DNA from: Pseudocalidococcus sp964653145
Lineage (GTDB): Bacteria > Cyanobacteriota > Cyanobacteriia > Thermosynechococcales > Thermosynechococcaceae
Reading direction: 5' to 3'
NCBI GenBank assembly: GCA_964653145.1
Contig: CAZZCG010000021.1
Coordinates: forward strand, 1 to 64,000
DNA length: 64,000 nt
In this document: piece after piece, positions 17,146-26,021 of the stretch
Layout of the letters: every line of letters starts with the position of its first letter
Numbering within the stretch: the stretch's first letter is position 1
Program-made: the position numbers and the translations under genes
Notes under the pieces: generated by a model
What the model was told of the DNA's origin: nothing
Databases searched by the model: none
The model's input: the letters and a program-made list of their open reading frames with translations, nothing else

Positions 17146-18183
17146 TTATTTCCCGATCCTAAGTAGGATTAATGTCCCGTGATAGGCCGCAACAGCCAAG
17201 TCCCGACCATTGGGGTGAAAGGCAACACTGCCAAGACGTTCTAAGTTGGGGTTGTAGCTGTCGAGAAGATTTCCCTGCATATCCCAAAGTCGGAGAATGC
17301 CATCATCAGATACGGTGGCGATAAATTCATCGCGGCTAAAGGCAGCTCCAGTGACCCAGCCTGTGGTTAGGACGGGTAATTTAAGGATTTCCTCTCCATT
17401 TAAATTAAAGACCCGCGCAGTACCATCAAATCCGGCGGTGATCAGCAATTTGCCATCAGCACTGAAGTTGACGCTATTTAACCGCCCTTGCTCAGTTTGA
17501 ATCGTTTTAACCGTTTGACCTTGGGGATTGAGAAGCGTAATCGTACCAATGTCTTGGGTAACAGCGACTAAGTTGCCCGTGGGCGAGAGATCCATATTGC
17601 GACTGACTCCAGGCCGGGTAAGGGTTGCCCAATTAGTACCGTCCTTGGCCCAAAACTTGATACTGCCATCATCGGAACTGGAGACTACACCCTTGGCCTG
17701 GGGAAGAAAGCGAACATCAGTGGCCCCGGAAACATGACCTCGAAGTTCCTGAAGCATTGTCCCTTGAATATCCCAAATGCGCACCGTTCCGTCATAGCTA
17801 GCCGTCGCCAGTTCCGTAGTGTCGTGGTTAAACTGCCCATTGAAAAGCATTGCGAGGGGTTGACCCAGAAACTCCCGGACAAACTCCCCATTCACCGTCC
17901 AAAGTTTGGCCAGGCCATCGGTTGCCGTCGAGAGTAAATAACGCCCATCCCGACTGTAGTGAATTTGAATGATCGCCTCCCCCGTGAGGTTATGTCCCTG
18001 AAATTGTTTAATTACCGCTAACTTGGCCTGGGAAGCGCGGCGACTTAAGAGAACAGTGGAATTGGCAGAAAATTGACTAAGGGCTGGAACCGCCGTGACA
18101 AGGCCCAAACTAAAACTGAGGGCTAACGAGACAACAAGTTTTTTTCTCACAGGTTTATTTACCACAACACTACAACGACACAT
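17146..18183 (-). CDS. Exported WD40 beta-propeller protein A
   Basis: 345 residues. A signal-like segment (LVVSLALSFSLGLVTAVPALS) precedes about seven WD40 repeats with typical GH-to-D-x-A units: VRIWDIQG, IKFWAKDG, TARVFNLNG and LRLWDMQG. The reading frame starts inside the end of the upstream propeller gene (14-base overlap), so the two are co-translated. Internal GTG starts around 18160 are alternatives. It should act as an extracytoplasmic scaffold; no enzymatic domain is attached. Confidence 0.82.
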   Translation of the reverse strand: MCRCSVVVNKPVRKKLVVSLALSFSLGLVTAVPALSQFSANSTVLLSRRASQAKLAVIKQFQGHNLTGEAIIQIHYSRDGRYLLSTATDGLAKLWTVNGEFVREFLGQPLAMLFNGQFNHDTTELATASYDGTVRIWDIQGTMLQELRGHVSGATDVRFLPQAKGVVSSSDDGSIKFWAKDGTNWATLTRPGVSRNMDLSPTGNLVAVTQDIGTITLLNPQGQTVKTIQTEQGRLNSVNFSADGKLLITAGFDGTARVFNLNGEEILKLPVLTTGWVTGAAFSRDEFIATVSDDGILRLWDMQGNLLDSYNPNLERLGSVAFHPNGRDLAVAAYHGTLILLRIGK

Positions 18184-19198
18184 CCAAAACCCAGACTTGA
18201 CCTTTATTACTCGTCACCGCTAAGCGTTTGCCATCCGATGAAAAATTCAGACTGGTGAGCTTATTATTTTCCCCCAAGGGCAGACTTTGTATCATCCGGC
18301 CATCAACATTCCAAATTCGGAGGATGCCATCATCACTAGCCGTCGCGATGTGAATTCCATTGAGATGAAAATCAGTGCCATTCACCCAGCCAGAATTAGC
18401 TGCCCTAAACTGCGCCACTAGAGAACCATCTAAACCCCAGAGTTTCGCCGAGCCGTCGGTGCCCGCGGTAATGACAAAGAGCCCCTCGGGACTAAACCGA
18501 ACATGATTCATCCGCCCCTGGCCAGTTTGGATCTCCTGTTGAATTTCACCATCCAGGGTCAAAAGATAAAGCATTCCACTGTCGGAAACACTGGCAATCA
18601 GTTGGCTTCGGGGAGAATAGGCCAGGTTGCGGGCTGTCCCTGGTTTGATAATTCCTGCCAAGCGTACTCCAAGGGGACTCGACAGCAGGGTTTGTCCGTC
18701 ATCGGAGCTGGTGACAATAACTGGTCGATCTGGAACGGAAAGGGCATCAGCAGTGGCGGCCCGATGGGGCTCAAATTTCTCAAGCACTTCCCCTTTGAGA
18801 TTCCACAGCCAAACGGTGCCATCGTAACCCGTTGTTAACACAACCTTGCCATCGGGAGAAAAGCGGGCATTGAACATCGGGGGTTTTTGTCCAGACAGGG
18901 TGGCCAGGGATTGTCCCTGTAAATTCCACAGTGATGCGACCCCCTCGGCAGAAGCTGTCACCAGGGTTTGACTGTCGGGGCTGAAATAGATTCGATTTAG
19001 AGCAACGGGGCTGGCCTGGAATTGAGTCTTGACCTGGACACCTAGTTTTGTTTCAACAACAGAATCGCGATTGAGTTGCGCTAACCCAGGCCGGACAACA
19101 GCTTCCCCAGGCCCAATTGTGCCGCTTAGCACCAAGGTCAAGATTAAAAAACGCCGCAAGGAAACACTCCTAGGAAAATCAATGGGAAAACCAATCAT
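18170..19198 (-). CDS. Exported WD40 beta-propeller protein B
   Basis: 342 residues. N-terminal hydrophobic segment (FLILTLVLSGTIGPGEA), then WD40 repeats: ASLWNLQG, VWLWNLKG, AKLWGLDG, LRIWNVDG and a final VWVLDVS. Repeat spacing and sequence match protein A closely, so this is a tandem duplication. It is the first gene of the minus-strand pair; the promoter should lie in the 195-base gap before the methyltransferase gene. Confidence 0.82.
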   Translation of the reverse strand: MIGFPIDFPRSVSLRRFLILTLVLSGTIGPGEAVVRPGLAQLNRDSVVETKLGVQVKTQFQASPVALNRIYFSPDSQTLVTASAEGVASLWNLQGQSLATLSGQKPPMFNARFSPDGKVVLTTGYDGTVWLWNLKGEVLEKFEPHRAATADALSVPDRPVIVTSSDDGQTLLSSPLGVRLAGIIKPGTARNLAYSPRSQLIASVSDSGMLYLLTLDGEIQQEIQTGQGRMNHVRFSPEGLFVITAGTDGSAKLWGLDGSLVAQFRAANSGWVNGTDFHLNGIHIATASDDGILRIWNVDGRMIQSLPLGENNKLTSLNFSSDGKRLAVTSNKGQVWVLDVSL

Positions 19199-19393
19199 CT
19201 GAGCAATGAACTATCTAAATTTAAGCAAAAAACCACAGAGACCTAGCTATCAGAATGGATAAAATTTGATGGATCAGCTAAAAATTCTGGGAAGCATCGG
19301 CAGATTCAGTGTTTTGCCCCCGTGGATGTGATTGGGGTGGCGATTTATCTCAGTTTTGCCCGTTGGTTACTCAATCTTTAAGGAAATATCTCT

Positions 19394-20170
19394 ATGTCCA
19401 TGGCTCAATTCCCCGATTCGACCCAAAGGTTTTCAGAGCGGGTCAACTATTACATCAAGTACCGCCCCACCTATCCCACAGCCATCATTGATTTTTTCCA
19501 GCAGATCATAAACCTTGCTCCCCCGGCGACAGTTGCAGATATTGGCTCGGGCACAGGACTTTTATCTGAACTCTTTCTCCAGCCTGGTTACCGGGTTTAT
19601 GGGGTTGAACCAAACCTGGAAATGCGTCAAGCGGGGGAAAACCTACTCGGTCACTATCCAAATTTTGTCAGTATTCCAGGTTCAGCGGAGGAAACCACCC
19701 TGGGCACTGCAACCATTGACTTAATTGTGGCGGGCCAGGCCTTTCATTGGTTTAATGTGGCGGCCTGTCGGTTGGAGTTTCAACGGATTCTTCGGCCTGG
19801 CGGCTGGGTGGGGTTAATTTGGAATGAGCGACAAACCGATACAACCGCTTTTTTACAGGCCTATGAACAATTTCTCAAGGACTACAGCACAGATTACGTT
19901 GAAGTGAACCATAAAAATATTGATCAGGCAGTTCTCCAGGCCTTTTTTGGCGGCCCTCAGTATCAGGTTACAGACTTTGCCAATGCTCAAATTTTTGACT
20001 GGGATGGTTTGTTAGGCCGGACACTCTCCTCTTCCTACATCCCCATGGCCGGACATCCTAATTATGAACCGATGTTAGAAGCTCTGGAAAACCTGTTTCA
20101 AACCCATCAAGAACAGGGGCAGGTGACCTTCAGCTACGACACACGTGTTTACTATGGGCAACTTCAATGA
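19394..20170 (+). CDS. Class I SAM-dependent methyltransferase
   Basis: 258 residues. Motif I is VADIGSGTGLLSELFL, and the SAM acidic motif is YGVEPNLEM. IDLIVAGQAFHWFN and RILRPGGWVGLIWNE are the family's motifs II-III, typical of Methyltransf_11/UbiE-like enzymes. The substrate is unknown. AGGAAA lies 9 bases before the ATG. It is followed 77 nt later by the DctP-like gene. Confidence 0.85.
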   Translation: MSMAQFPDSTQRFSERVNYYIKYRPTYPTAIIDFFQQIINLAPPATVADIGSGTGLLSELFLQPGYRVYGVEPNLEMRQAGENLLGHYPNFVSIPGSAEETTLGTATIDLIVAGQAFHWFNVAACRLEFQRILRPGGWVGLIWNERQTDTTAFLQAYEQFLKDYSTDYVEVNHKNIDQAVLQAFFGGPQYQVTDFANAQIFDWDGLLGRTLSSSYIPMAGHPNYEPMLEALENLFQTHQEQGQVTFSYDTRVYYGQLQ

Positions 20171-20247
20171 AAATTGTGAATATTGTTTGGCTTTTTCCGA
20201 TCCGCCCGATAGAATCTTAGGCATCTTTGGGAGTTGAGGAGTGGGCC

Positions 20248-21366
20248 ATGAAGCTATCGCGCATCCAGTTTTTAGCATTAGCCGGGGCAGGGGCCTTAAC
20301 CTCACTTTCAGCCAAAAAACTCAAAGCTGCCACACCCCTGGGGAATTTGGATGCGGAATTGGATCGGGTTTTGCCCTTTCCCCTGGACTATGGACGGGAA
20401 TATAACCAGGCCAAAATAAAGGCCTATCATCTCCACAACCAACCCATGACAAGTCCGCTCCATAAGGGAATCTCAGCCCTGTGGCAAGATGTTTTTGAAA
20501 AAACCAATGGTGAATTGCTTGTAACCGTTGTTCCCCGAGATGCCTCAATGCCCGCTGGAGATCCCCAGGCCGTGCGGTTAGTAGTGGAGGGGCGATTTGA
20601 AATTGTCAGTGTTGCCGGGCCGATTATTGATAAGCTGGCTCCCCAGGCCATTAGCGCACAGAATTTTTGTTTTATTTATCAATCCCCCCAAGAAGTCTAT
20701 GGGATTATCAATCGCCCTGAATTTACCCAGGCCCTGAATCGTGCTGTCAGCAAATATAACCTGACGTTTCTTTCCCATGGCACCTTTGACAACGGGATGC
20801 GAGTTGTGACGTCAGTGGCCGGAAAGCCCTTGGCAACAGCCCAAGATTTTGATGGCTTGATTATTCGCATCCCCCCCTCCAATGATATGAAGGTGGCGAT
20901 GTTAGCCCTGGGGGCAAATCCCAAGGAATTTACGATGAACCAAGTGTTCGCTGCCCTTGCGGATCGGTCTGTTCAAGCCCAGGAAAATCCCCTCTCCGTG
21001 GCCATGGGGTTTGATTTGTACAAGGTCACGAAATACCTCAACATGACAAACCATGCCTGGTCGGGTTATAACACCTTTTTTAATACCAAGTTTTGGCAAA
21101 GCCTATCCCCAGCCCATCAACGGGTGATCTCAGAATTGATGCCCATCTACCAGGCCAAGCAAATCAAATTGCAAGAAGATTACAACGCAATGGTTTATCA
21201 AGAACTGACCACAAAACTTGGTATGGAGGTGGTTCAACCCCAGCTTGGGAATGTGACGGCAAAACTCACCAATGTCTATCAATCTCTCTATGGACAACTG
21301 GATCCTGCGGTGCAACGCTTAGTCCAACCCATCTTAAAAGCCCGCACAGGTCTGACATTTTCTTAG
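20248..21366 (+). CDS. TRAP-type (DctP) periplasmic solute-binding protein, orphan
   Basis: 372 residues from the ATG at 20248, which has GAGGAG nine bases upstream; a TTG at 20227 is less likely. A signal peptide (FLALAGAGALTSLSAKKLKAA) is followed by the DctP fold: HLHNQPMTSPLHKGI, LLVTVVPRDASMPAGDP, the DFDGLIIRIP strand containing the family's carboxylate-binding Arg, and QENPLSVA. The membrane partners DctQ and DctM are absent from the window, so it either works with a distant transporter or is a ligand sensor. Gene order suggests co-transcription with the propeller gene that follows. Confidence 0.82.
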   Translation: MKLSRIQFLALAGAGALTSLSAKKLKAATPLGNLDAELDRVLPFPLDYGREYNQAKIKAYHLHNQPMTSPLHKGISALWQDVFEKTNGELLVTVVPRDASMPAGDPQAVRLVVEGRFEIVSVAGPIIDKLAPQAISAQNFCFIYQSPQEVYGIINRPEFTQALNRAVSKYNLTFLSHGTFDNGMRVVTSVAGKPLATAQDFDGLIIRIPPSNDMKVAMLALGANPKEFTMNQVFAALADRSVQAQENPLSVAMGFDLYKVTKYLNMTNHAWSGYNTFFNTKFWQSLSPAHQRVISELMPIYQAKQIKLQEDYNAMVYQELTTKLGMEVVQPQLGNVTAKLTNVYQSLYGQLDPAVQRLVQPILKARTGLTFS

Positions 21367-21370
21367 GTGA

Positions 21371-22417
21371 GTGAACCGTTTAATGTTGAAGTTTCCATTA
21401 ACTGTCTTTTCCCGTGAGTTTGTCTTCAAGTCCTCCCACCCGATCCGGTGCCTCCTGGCCTTGGGTTTGCTGATGTTGTTGAGTAAATCACCCCCGGCCT
21501 GGGCAGAAATTCAACCGACCGTGACCAACATCATGACCATTCCCCATTTTGGCGGCCCGGTTTCCCTTGATGTCCATCCAGAGGGAGGGCAATTGGTCGT
21601 CGGATTTCGAGATTGTCGTCTGACCTTTTTAACCGATGAGTTCAAAGTTACGGAGGAGCTGAATATTCCCAAATGTAAAAGTTTGTTTGGGGCCAGATAT
21701 GGAACGTTGAACAATCAAATAGTGGTTGCCTCGCCAGTCTATGTGGGCGAAAGTGTGATCTACGACTTTAAATCCGTCTATCGCATTCCCACCCACAATG
21801 CGGCCGTCACTGGGACGATGTTGGTGAACAATCGTATTCTTTCCACATCCGACGACGGAACAGCCAAACTCACGGAAATTCTTGACTTAGCTACCCTCAA
21901 AATCAAGCAAACGACGCTCCATAGGTCGATTGGGGTCGCCCGAAAAATTGCCACCTTTCCCGATTTGGGGCCACCGGTACAGCGGCTCGCCATTAGTTAC
22001 GACACTGGCGAAATCATTGTTTTCCCAAGCGTAGAAGAATTAAGTTCCAAAGCTGTCAAGCCGCTCATTTTTCAGCCAATTCCCAGCCGGGTGAACACTA
22101 TCCGGTTTACTCCCAATGGTGAGAGTTTAGTGGCCGGCTACTTTACCGGGGAACTCCTGAAAATTGAAATTAAAACCGGTCGGGTCATCCCCCTGGGGCA
22201 AGCGGAATTTTGGCTTAATACCATTGACATCAGTCCCGCGGGATATTTAGTCACCGGTAACGATCAAGGCATTGTCAAGATCTTTTCCACCAAAACCGAC
22301 CAGGAAGTGTTTTCTCAAAAACTCTCCGATACCAGCATTGTGGCCGTTGAGTTCATGAGCCCCAATGAGATCCTGGTGATCAATAGCGGGGGGCAGTTGT
22401 TTAAGTTAGGGTTTTAG
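21371..22417 (+). CDS. Exported WD40/quinoprotein-like beta-propeller protein C
   Basis: 348 residues from GTG at 21371; the ATG at 21383 is an equally good start. The signal segment (LLALGLLMLLSKSPPAWA) is clear. Weak propeller repeats follow: VSLDVHPEGGQLVVGF, TGTMLVNNRILSTSDDGTAKL, NTIRFTPNGESLVAGY and NTIDISPAGYLVTGN. It is only distantly like propellers A and B. It starts 4 nt after the DctP gene, so the binding protein and propeller are likely made together. Confidence 0.72.
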   Translation: MNRLMLKFPLTVFSREFVFKSSHPIRCLLALGLLMLLSKSPPAWAEIQPTVTNIMTIPHFGGPVSLDVHPEGGQLVVGFRDCRLTFLTDEFKVTEELNIPKCKSLFGARYGTLNNQIVVASPVYVGESVIYDFKSVYRIPTHNAAVTGTMLVNNRILSTSDDGTAKLTEILDLATLKIKQTTLHRSIGVARKIATFPDLGPPVQRLAISYDTGEIIVFPSVEELSSKAVKPLIFQPIPSRVNTIRFTPNGESLVAGYFTGELLKIEIKTGRVIPLGQAEFWLNTIDISPAGYLVTGNDQGIVKIFSTKTDQEVFSQKLSDTSIVAVEFMSPNEILVINSGGQLFKLGF

Positions 22418-22939
22418 CCGCGGTGAGATTTTTTCTATTCCCTTAATCGCACAGGCCTGGTCAAAGTTGCCTCCAGGGCCACCGGAAACCCCAATGGCAC
22501 CAATTAACTGGTCTCCAACTTTGATCCCCACCCCTCCAGTGCTGAAGTTGATTCCGTAGAGGGGATTGGGGGGTAAGGGAACAGAACCAATGGGCAGCGG
22601 GGTTGGTGTCATTTTCTGGGTAATGGCCTGGGTTGAGTCAGCTTTGAAAATCGGCCCCAAGGTAATCACGGTGTAGGCTTTATAGAGGCTGTTTTCGATC
22701 GTATGGGGGGTGGCATTATCACCGCGCACCACGGACTGGACAATGCCATCGCGATTGACAACGGTTGCCGTAACGTTGTATCCATCCTTTTGGCAAGTTT
22801 GTACCGCTGTCATTCCCGCTTCTACTGCTAAATCAATGGGTAACTGATAGTAACTCGGAAGGGCCCAGGCCAGGCTGGAAAACCCAACAAAGCAACCTAG
22901 GTTTAGACAAAGCGTAAAAAATAGCTGATGAGAAAACAT
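22406..22939 (-). CDS. Exported GlcG/HbpS-family heme-binding-like protein B
   Basis: 177 residues from the ATG at 22939; a longer frame from a TTG at 22987 lacks sense before the signal peptide (LFFTLCLNLGCFVGFSSLAWA). The GlcG/HbpS core has GMTAVQTCQKDGYNVTATVVNRDG, SLYKAYTVITL, GGVGIKVGDQLIGAIGVSG and QACAIKGI. It is a diverged paralog of the protein at 16595 and its 3' end overlaps the convergent propeller C gene by 12 bases. A heme or iron role is inferred from the family only. Confidence 0.8.
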   Translation of the reverse strand: MFSHQLFFTLCLNLGCFVGFSSLAWALPSYYQLPIDLAVEAGMTAVQTCQKDGYNVTATVVNRDGIVQSVVRGDNATPHTIENSLYKAYTVITLGPIFKADSTQAITQKMTPTPLPIGSVPLPPNPLYGINFSTGGVGIKVGDQLIGAIGVSGGPGGNFDQACAIKGIEKISPRLKP

Positions 22940-23116
22940 ATCCGCTATGGCTCCTGTGGGGGCTGTCAATGTTCGAGAGTCTAGCAAAAATTAGTTCCTG
23001 GTTTGAGTTAATTTACAGTCAGTTAACATTAATTTTTAACAACAGAACTGCCTCAAAATTAACAACAGTCACAATCAGTCATTATTAACGCCCAAAACCA
23101 GGCCAAATCATGGGAA

Positions 23117-24289
23117 TTAAGTATGGTCATGGTGCCCGTGGGTGTGGTCATGGTGATGGCCATTGGTGGAGTGAACCTGACCCAATAATCCTGCGCTAAC
23201 AACAACCTCATCATCATTGAGGAGAGCTCTAATTTGGGGCTTGGCCCAGGCCGCGACCATTTTGAGGAACTCTGGCTGGTCATTGACACAGGGCATTTGT
23301 CGATAGCTTACCTCAGGGCTATGCTTTTCCAGGCCATGGATAATGTGATGCACATCCAAGAGGGTTTCGTGGTTTTCCGTGGCAAATCCAATCGGCATGA
23401 AAAGTAGTACCTTAGCCCCCAATTGAATCAGGTTTTTCCCGGCCTGGGTAACATCGGGCTGAGTCCATTCGATCAAGGGGGTATCGTGGTTCAACCAACC
23501 CACCGAAATTAAGGGGTAGCGATAAATGAGGGCCTCCCGCACCGATTCGTAGAGGGCCTGGCTTTCGGCAATCCCAGACGTAAATCCCTTAGCTCTGTGG
23601 GGACAGCCATGGTTCATCAAAATAATCCCAATTTGACTCGGGGCATAGGTGGCCAACAATTCCCCTTGAATCTGGGCTTCCACCAGGTTGGCTAGCAGTT
23701 GAATATAGTCTGGTTGGTTAAAAAATGAGGGAATATAGCGAATCTGTGGCAACCAGGCCCCATCGGCATCTGATTCATTAATTTCCACGAGGGCTGCATT
23801 GACCTGCTCCACGGCAATTCCACTGGTAAAAATGGAGTCCACAACCAACAGCGGGTAAATTAACAGCCGTTGAAAACCCTGATCTCGAATTGACCGCAAA
23901 ACCTGTTTGGGTAGGTGGGGGGCACAAAAGTTAAATGCCTTAAAAACCGTAACGTGCTCGCCCCAATGCTCCTGTAGTTCCTGCTCAATCCCCGCCCGTT
24001 GTTGTTCAAAAATCTGGTTGTGGGGAGAAATAAAGTCGTGGTGCGTGTGGCCCCATTCATGGCGATCAAAGAAGGCTAACAAGCGGGCAATGGGGGGATA
24101 TAACCAGGCCGGAACTGGGGCAAACTTGGCGGTTAACAGGTTTAAGGCCTGCTCGTTATAGTTAGCAAAATCCTCATAGGACTCAACCTCGCCATAGCCC
24201 ATCAGCAGCACCGCAACCCGTTGATCCGAGGCGTGAACAGAGTTCGGTAGAGAACCTACCTCAGAAATCGCAACCATACTAAAACCCAC
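23117..24289 (-). CDS. Ferrochelatase-like protein with His-rich C-terminal tail
   Basis: 390 residues. Two chelatase-type halves: VAVLLMGYGEVESYEDF at the start, and LLFMPIGFATENHETLLDVHHI late in the chain, where ferrochelatases have their Glu-containing metal site. FKAFNFCAPHLPKQV sits where HemH has its catalytic His region. The last residues form a His-rich tail (HHHDHTHGHH, then DHT) usual in nickel/cobalt chelatases such as CbiX, and not the chlorophyll-binding-like tail of the main cyanobacterial HemH. It could insert Fe, Co or Ni into a tetrapyrrole. It follows the DMT transporter gene on the same strand. Confidence 0.7.
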   Translation of the reverse strand: MGFSMVAISEVGSLPNSVHASDQRVAVLLMGYGEVESYEDFANYNEQALNLLTAKFAPVPAWLYPPIARLLAFFDRHEWGHTHHDFISPHNQIFEQQRAGIEQELQEHWGEHVTVFKAFNFCAPHLPKQVLRSIRDQGFQRLLIYPLLVVDSIFTSGIAVEQVNAALVEINESDADGAWLPQIRYIPSFFNQPDYIQLLANLVEAQIQGELLATYAPSQIGIILMNHGCPHRAKGFTSGIAESQALYESVREALIYRYPLISVGWLNHDTPLIEWTQPDVTQAGKNLIQLGAKVLLFMPIGFATENHETLLDVHHIIHGLEKHSPEVSYRQMPCVNDQPEFLKMVAAWAKPQIRALLNDDEVVVSAGLLGQVHSTNGHHHDHTHGHHDHT

Positions 24290-24424
24290 TGATGATTGCC
24301 CTCAGCCTAACACTCTCACCAAGGAAAGTTCAGGGTTTGCCACAAATCTCCACAGGTCGCAATGGTGCTTAATTTTGAGCCGCTCGAATAGCCCATAACC
24401 CAAGGGGAGAAAGTTACCTTTTGC

Positions 24425-25477
24425 CTAGGGTTTTCTGACTGATTGACTAATGACTTCCGGGATAGGTCGCTTAATTAAGGGAATAAAGGATTGTTTGAGG
24501 GCATTGGGGCTGAAAAACTCTAGTAATTGTTGTCGTTGGTTAACCAAGTAAATACTGACCAGAGTTAAGCCCACCCCCCAGAGTTGAAAGGTGCTCAGGG
24601 TCTCATGAAGGATCAATTGGCCAAAACTCAGAGCAAACACCGGGGTCAAAAACGTCAGCGAACTCAGACTTGTCAAATTCCCTTTAGAGGCAAAGTAGAA
24701 AAATACCCCATAGGACAAGGCACTACCCAATACCGCTGCATAGAGCAGGTTCCACCAATCCCAACTGGTCAACTCTAACCAGGGCGTAGCCCCACCCCAC
24801 AACCCCAAGCCCAGCAACGGTAAGCCTCCGAGGATCATATGCCAGCCCGTGGCCACAATTGGATCTGCGTGTTGGCTCACCCGCCCCATCATCACCGTTC
24901 CCACCGCCATGGACAAGGCCGCTAAGAGCATCCAGAATTCCCCCCGCGCCACCAGGCCCTGCCAGCTTAAGTCCGCAAAACTGACCTGACCGTGAACCAG
25001 ATCAAACCACCAGGCCTGGGGTAATCCAATAAAACTAATGCCAGTGATGCCAACGAACAGGCCCAACCAACCCCAGAAGCCAATTTTTTCCCGATAAAAC
25101 CACGCCGCCAGTAAAGCCACCGCCAAGGGTTGCGAGTCAATCATCACCGAACCCAAACCGGCCCCAGTCCGAACTAACCCCGCCGCTAAAAATCCTTGAA
25201 AGAATGTTCCATCCACCAGGGCAAATAAACTAATCCATCCCCAGGCCTGGAGGGTTTGTGGAAATTTGCGCCCCAAAATGCCCGCCGTGATCAAAACTAA
25301 ACATCCGGCTGGAAGCAACCGCACCGCCGCAACAAAAAATGGATTGGTATGGGGGAGCACCTGTTTCATCGCCACCATCGCCGTTCCCCAAAAGAAAAAT
25401 GGCGAAATCAAAATCAGCCTGGATAACAAACCCGATGGAGCAATGGCGGCGAGGCGATTATTCACGACAAAACACAA
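24425..25477 (-). CDS. EamA/DMT-family transporter
   Basis: 350 residues with about ten hydrophobic helices in two EamA halves (about 20-160 and 190-320). PFFFWGTAMVAMKQVL is the first-helix signature, and the second half repeats it. These are drug/metabolite exporters; the substrate is unknown. A soluble tail ends the chain. The gene diverges from rnpB, whose start is 122 bases away. Confidence 0.85.
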   Translation of the reverse strand: MCFVVNNRLAAIAPSGLLSRLILISPFFFWGTAMVAMKQVLPHTNPFFVAAVRLLPAGCLVLITAGILGRKFPQTLQAWGWISLFALVDGTFFQGFLAAGLVRTGAGLGSVMIDSQPLAVALLAAWFYREKIGFWGWLGLFVGITGISFIGLPQAWWFDLVHGQVSFADLSWQGLVARGEFWMLLAALSMAVGTVMMGRVSQHADPIVATGWHMILGGLPLLGLGLWGGATPWLELTSWDWWNLLYAAVLGSALSYGVFFYFASKGNLTSLSSLTFLTPVFALSFGQLILHETLSTFQLWGVGLTLVSIYLVNQRQQLLEFFSPNALKQSFIPLIKRPIPEVISQSVRKP

Positions 25478-25599
25478 ACTTTTGTTACGAATCCTTACAA
25501 TCAGAATAACGAATTTTGCTGAACTCTGAAGAATTAGTCGGAAATCTCCACCGGATCAGTGGGGCCTGGGGGCAAAGAATTTGGGAAAATAAACCAATG

Positions 25600-25980
25600 A
25601 AAAGAGTTGGCGAGGTAGTTGCGGGGGTCATGAGGCTCCTGAGGAAAGTCCGGGCTTCCGAAAGATCAGGCCTGCTGGGTAACGCCCAGTGCGCGCGAGC
25701 GTGAGGATAGTGCCACAGAAACATACCGCCGATGGCCATTACGGTACAGGTAAGGGTGCAAAGGTGTGGTAAGAGCGCACCAGCAATATCGAGAGGTATT
25801 GGCTCGGTAAACCCCGGCCGGAAGCAAGGTCACGAGGGTGCAAGGGTTGATCTTTTTCCTGCCCCGTTAGCGAGAACCGCAGGAGGCATTTGGTAACAAA
25901 TGTCCCAGATAGATAACTGCCCTCTGGAGGTGCAAATTGTCCATTCAGAGAACAGAACCCGGCTTATGTCTAACTCTTTT
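25600..25980 (+). ncRNA. rnpB: RNase P RNA (catalytic subunit, M1-type)
   Basis: About 381 nt. Helix P1 is formed by AAAAGAGTT (25600-25608) and AACTCTTTT (25972-25980). The universally conserved 5' half of P4, GAGGAAAGTCCGGGCT, is at 25641-25656, and the 3' half, GAACCCGGCTTATG, ends near 25968. The AGAGCGCACCAGCA block of the core is near 25772. It processes tRNA 5' ends with the RnpA protein. The length fits a cyanobacterial type A RNA. Confidence 0.95.
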
Positions 25981-26021
25981 CTTTTTAATTACAACCCCAT
26001 AGTTTTCCAGTCACAACTAAG

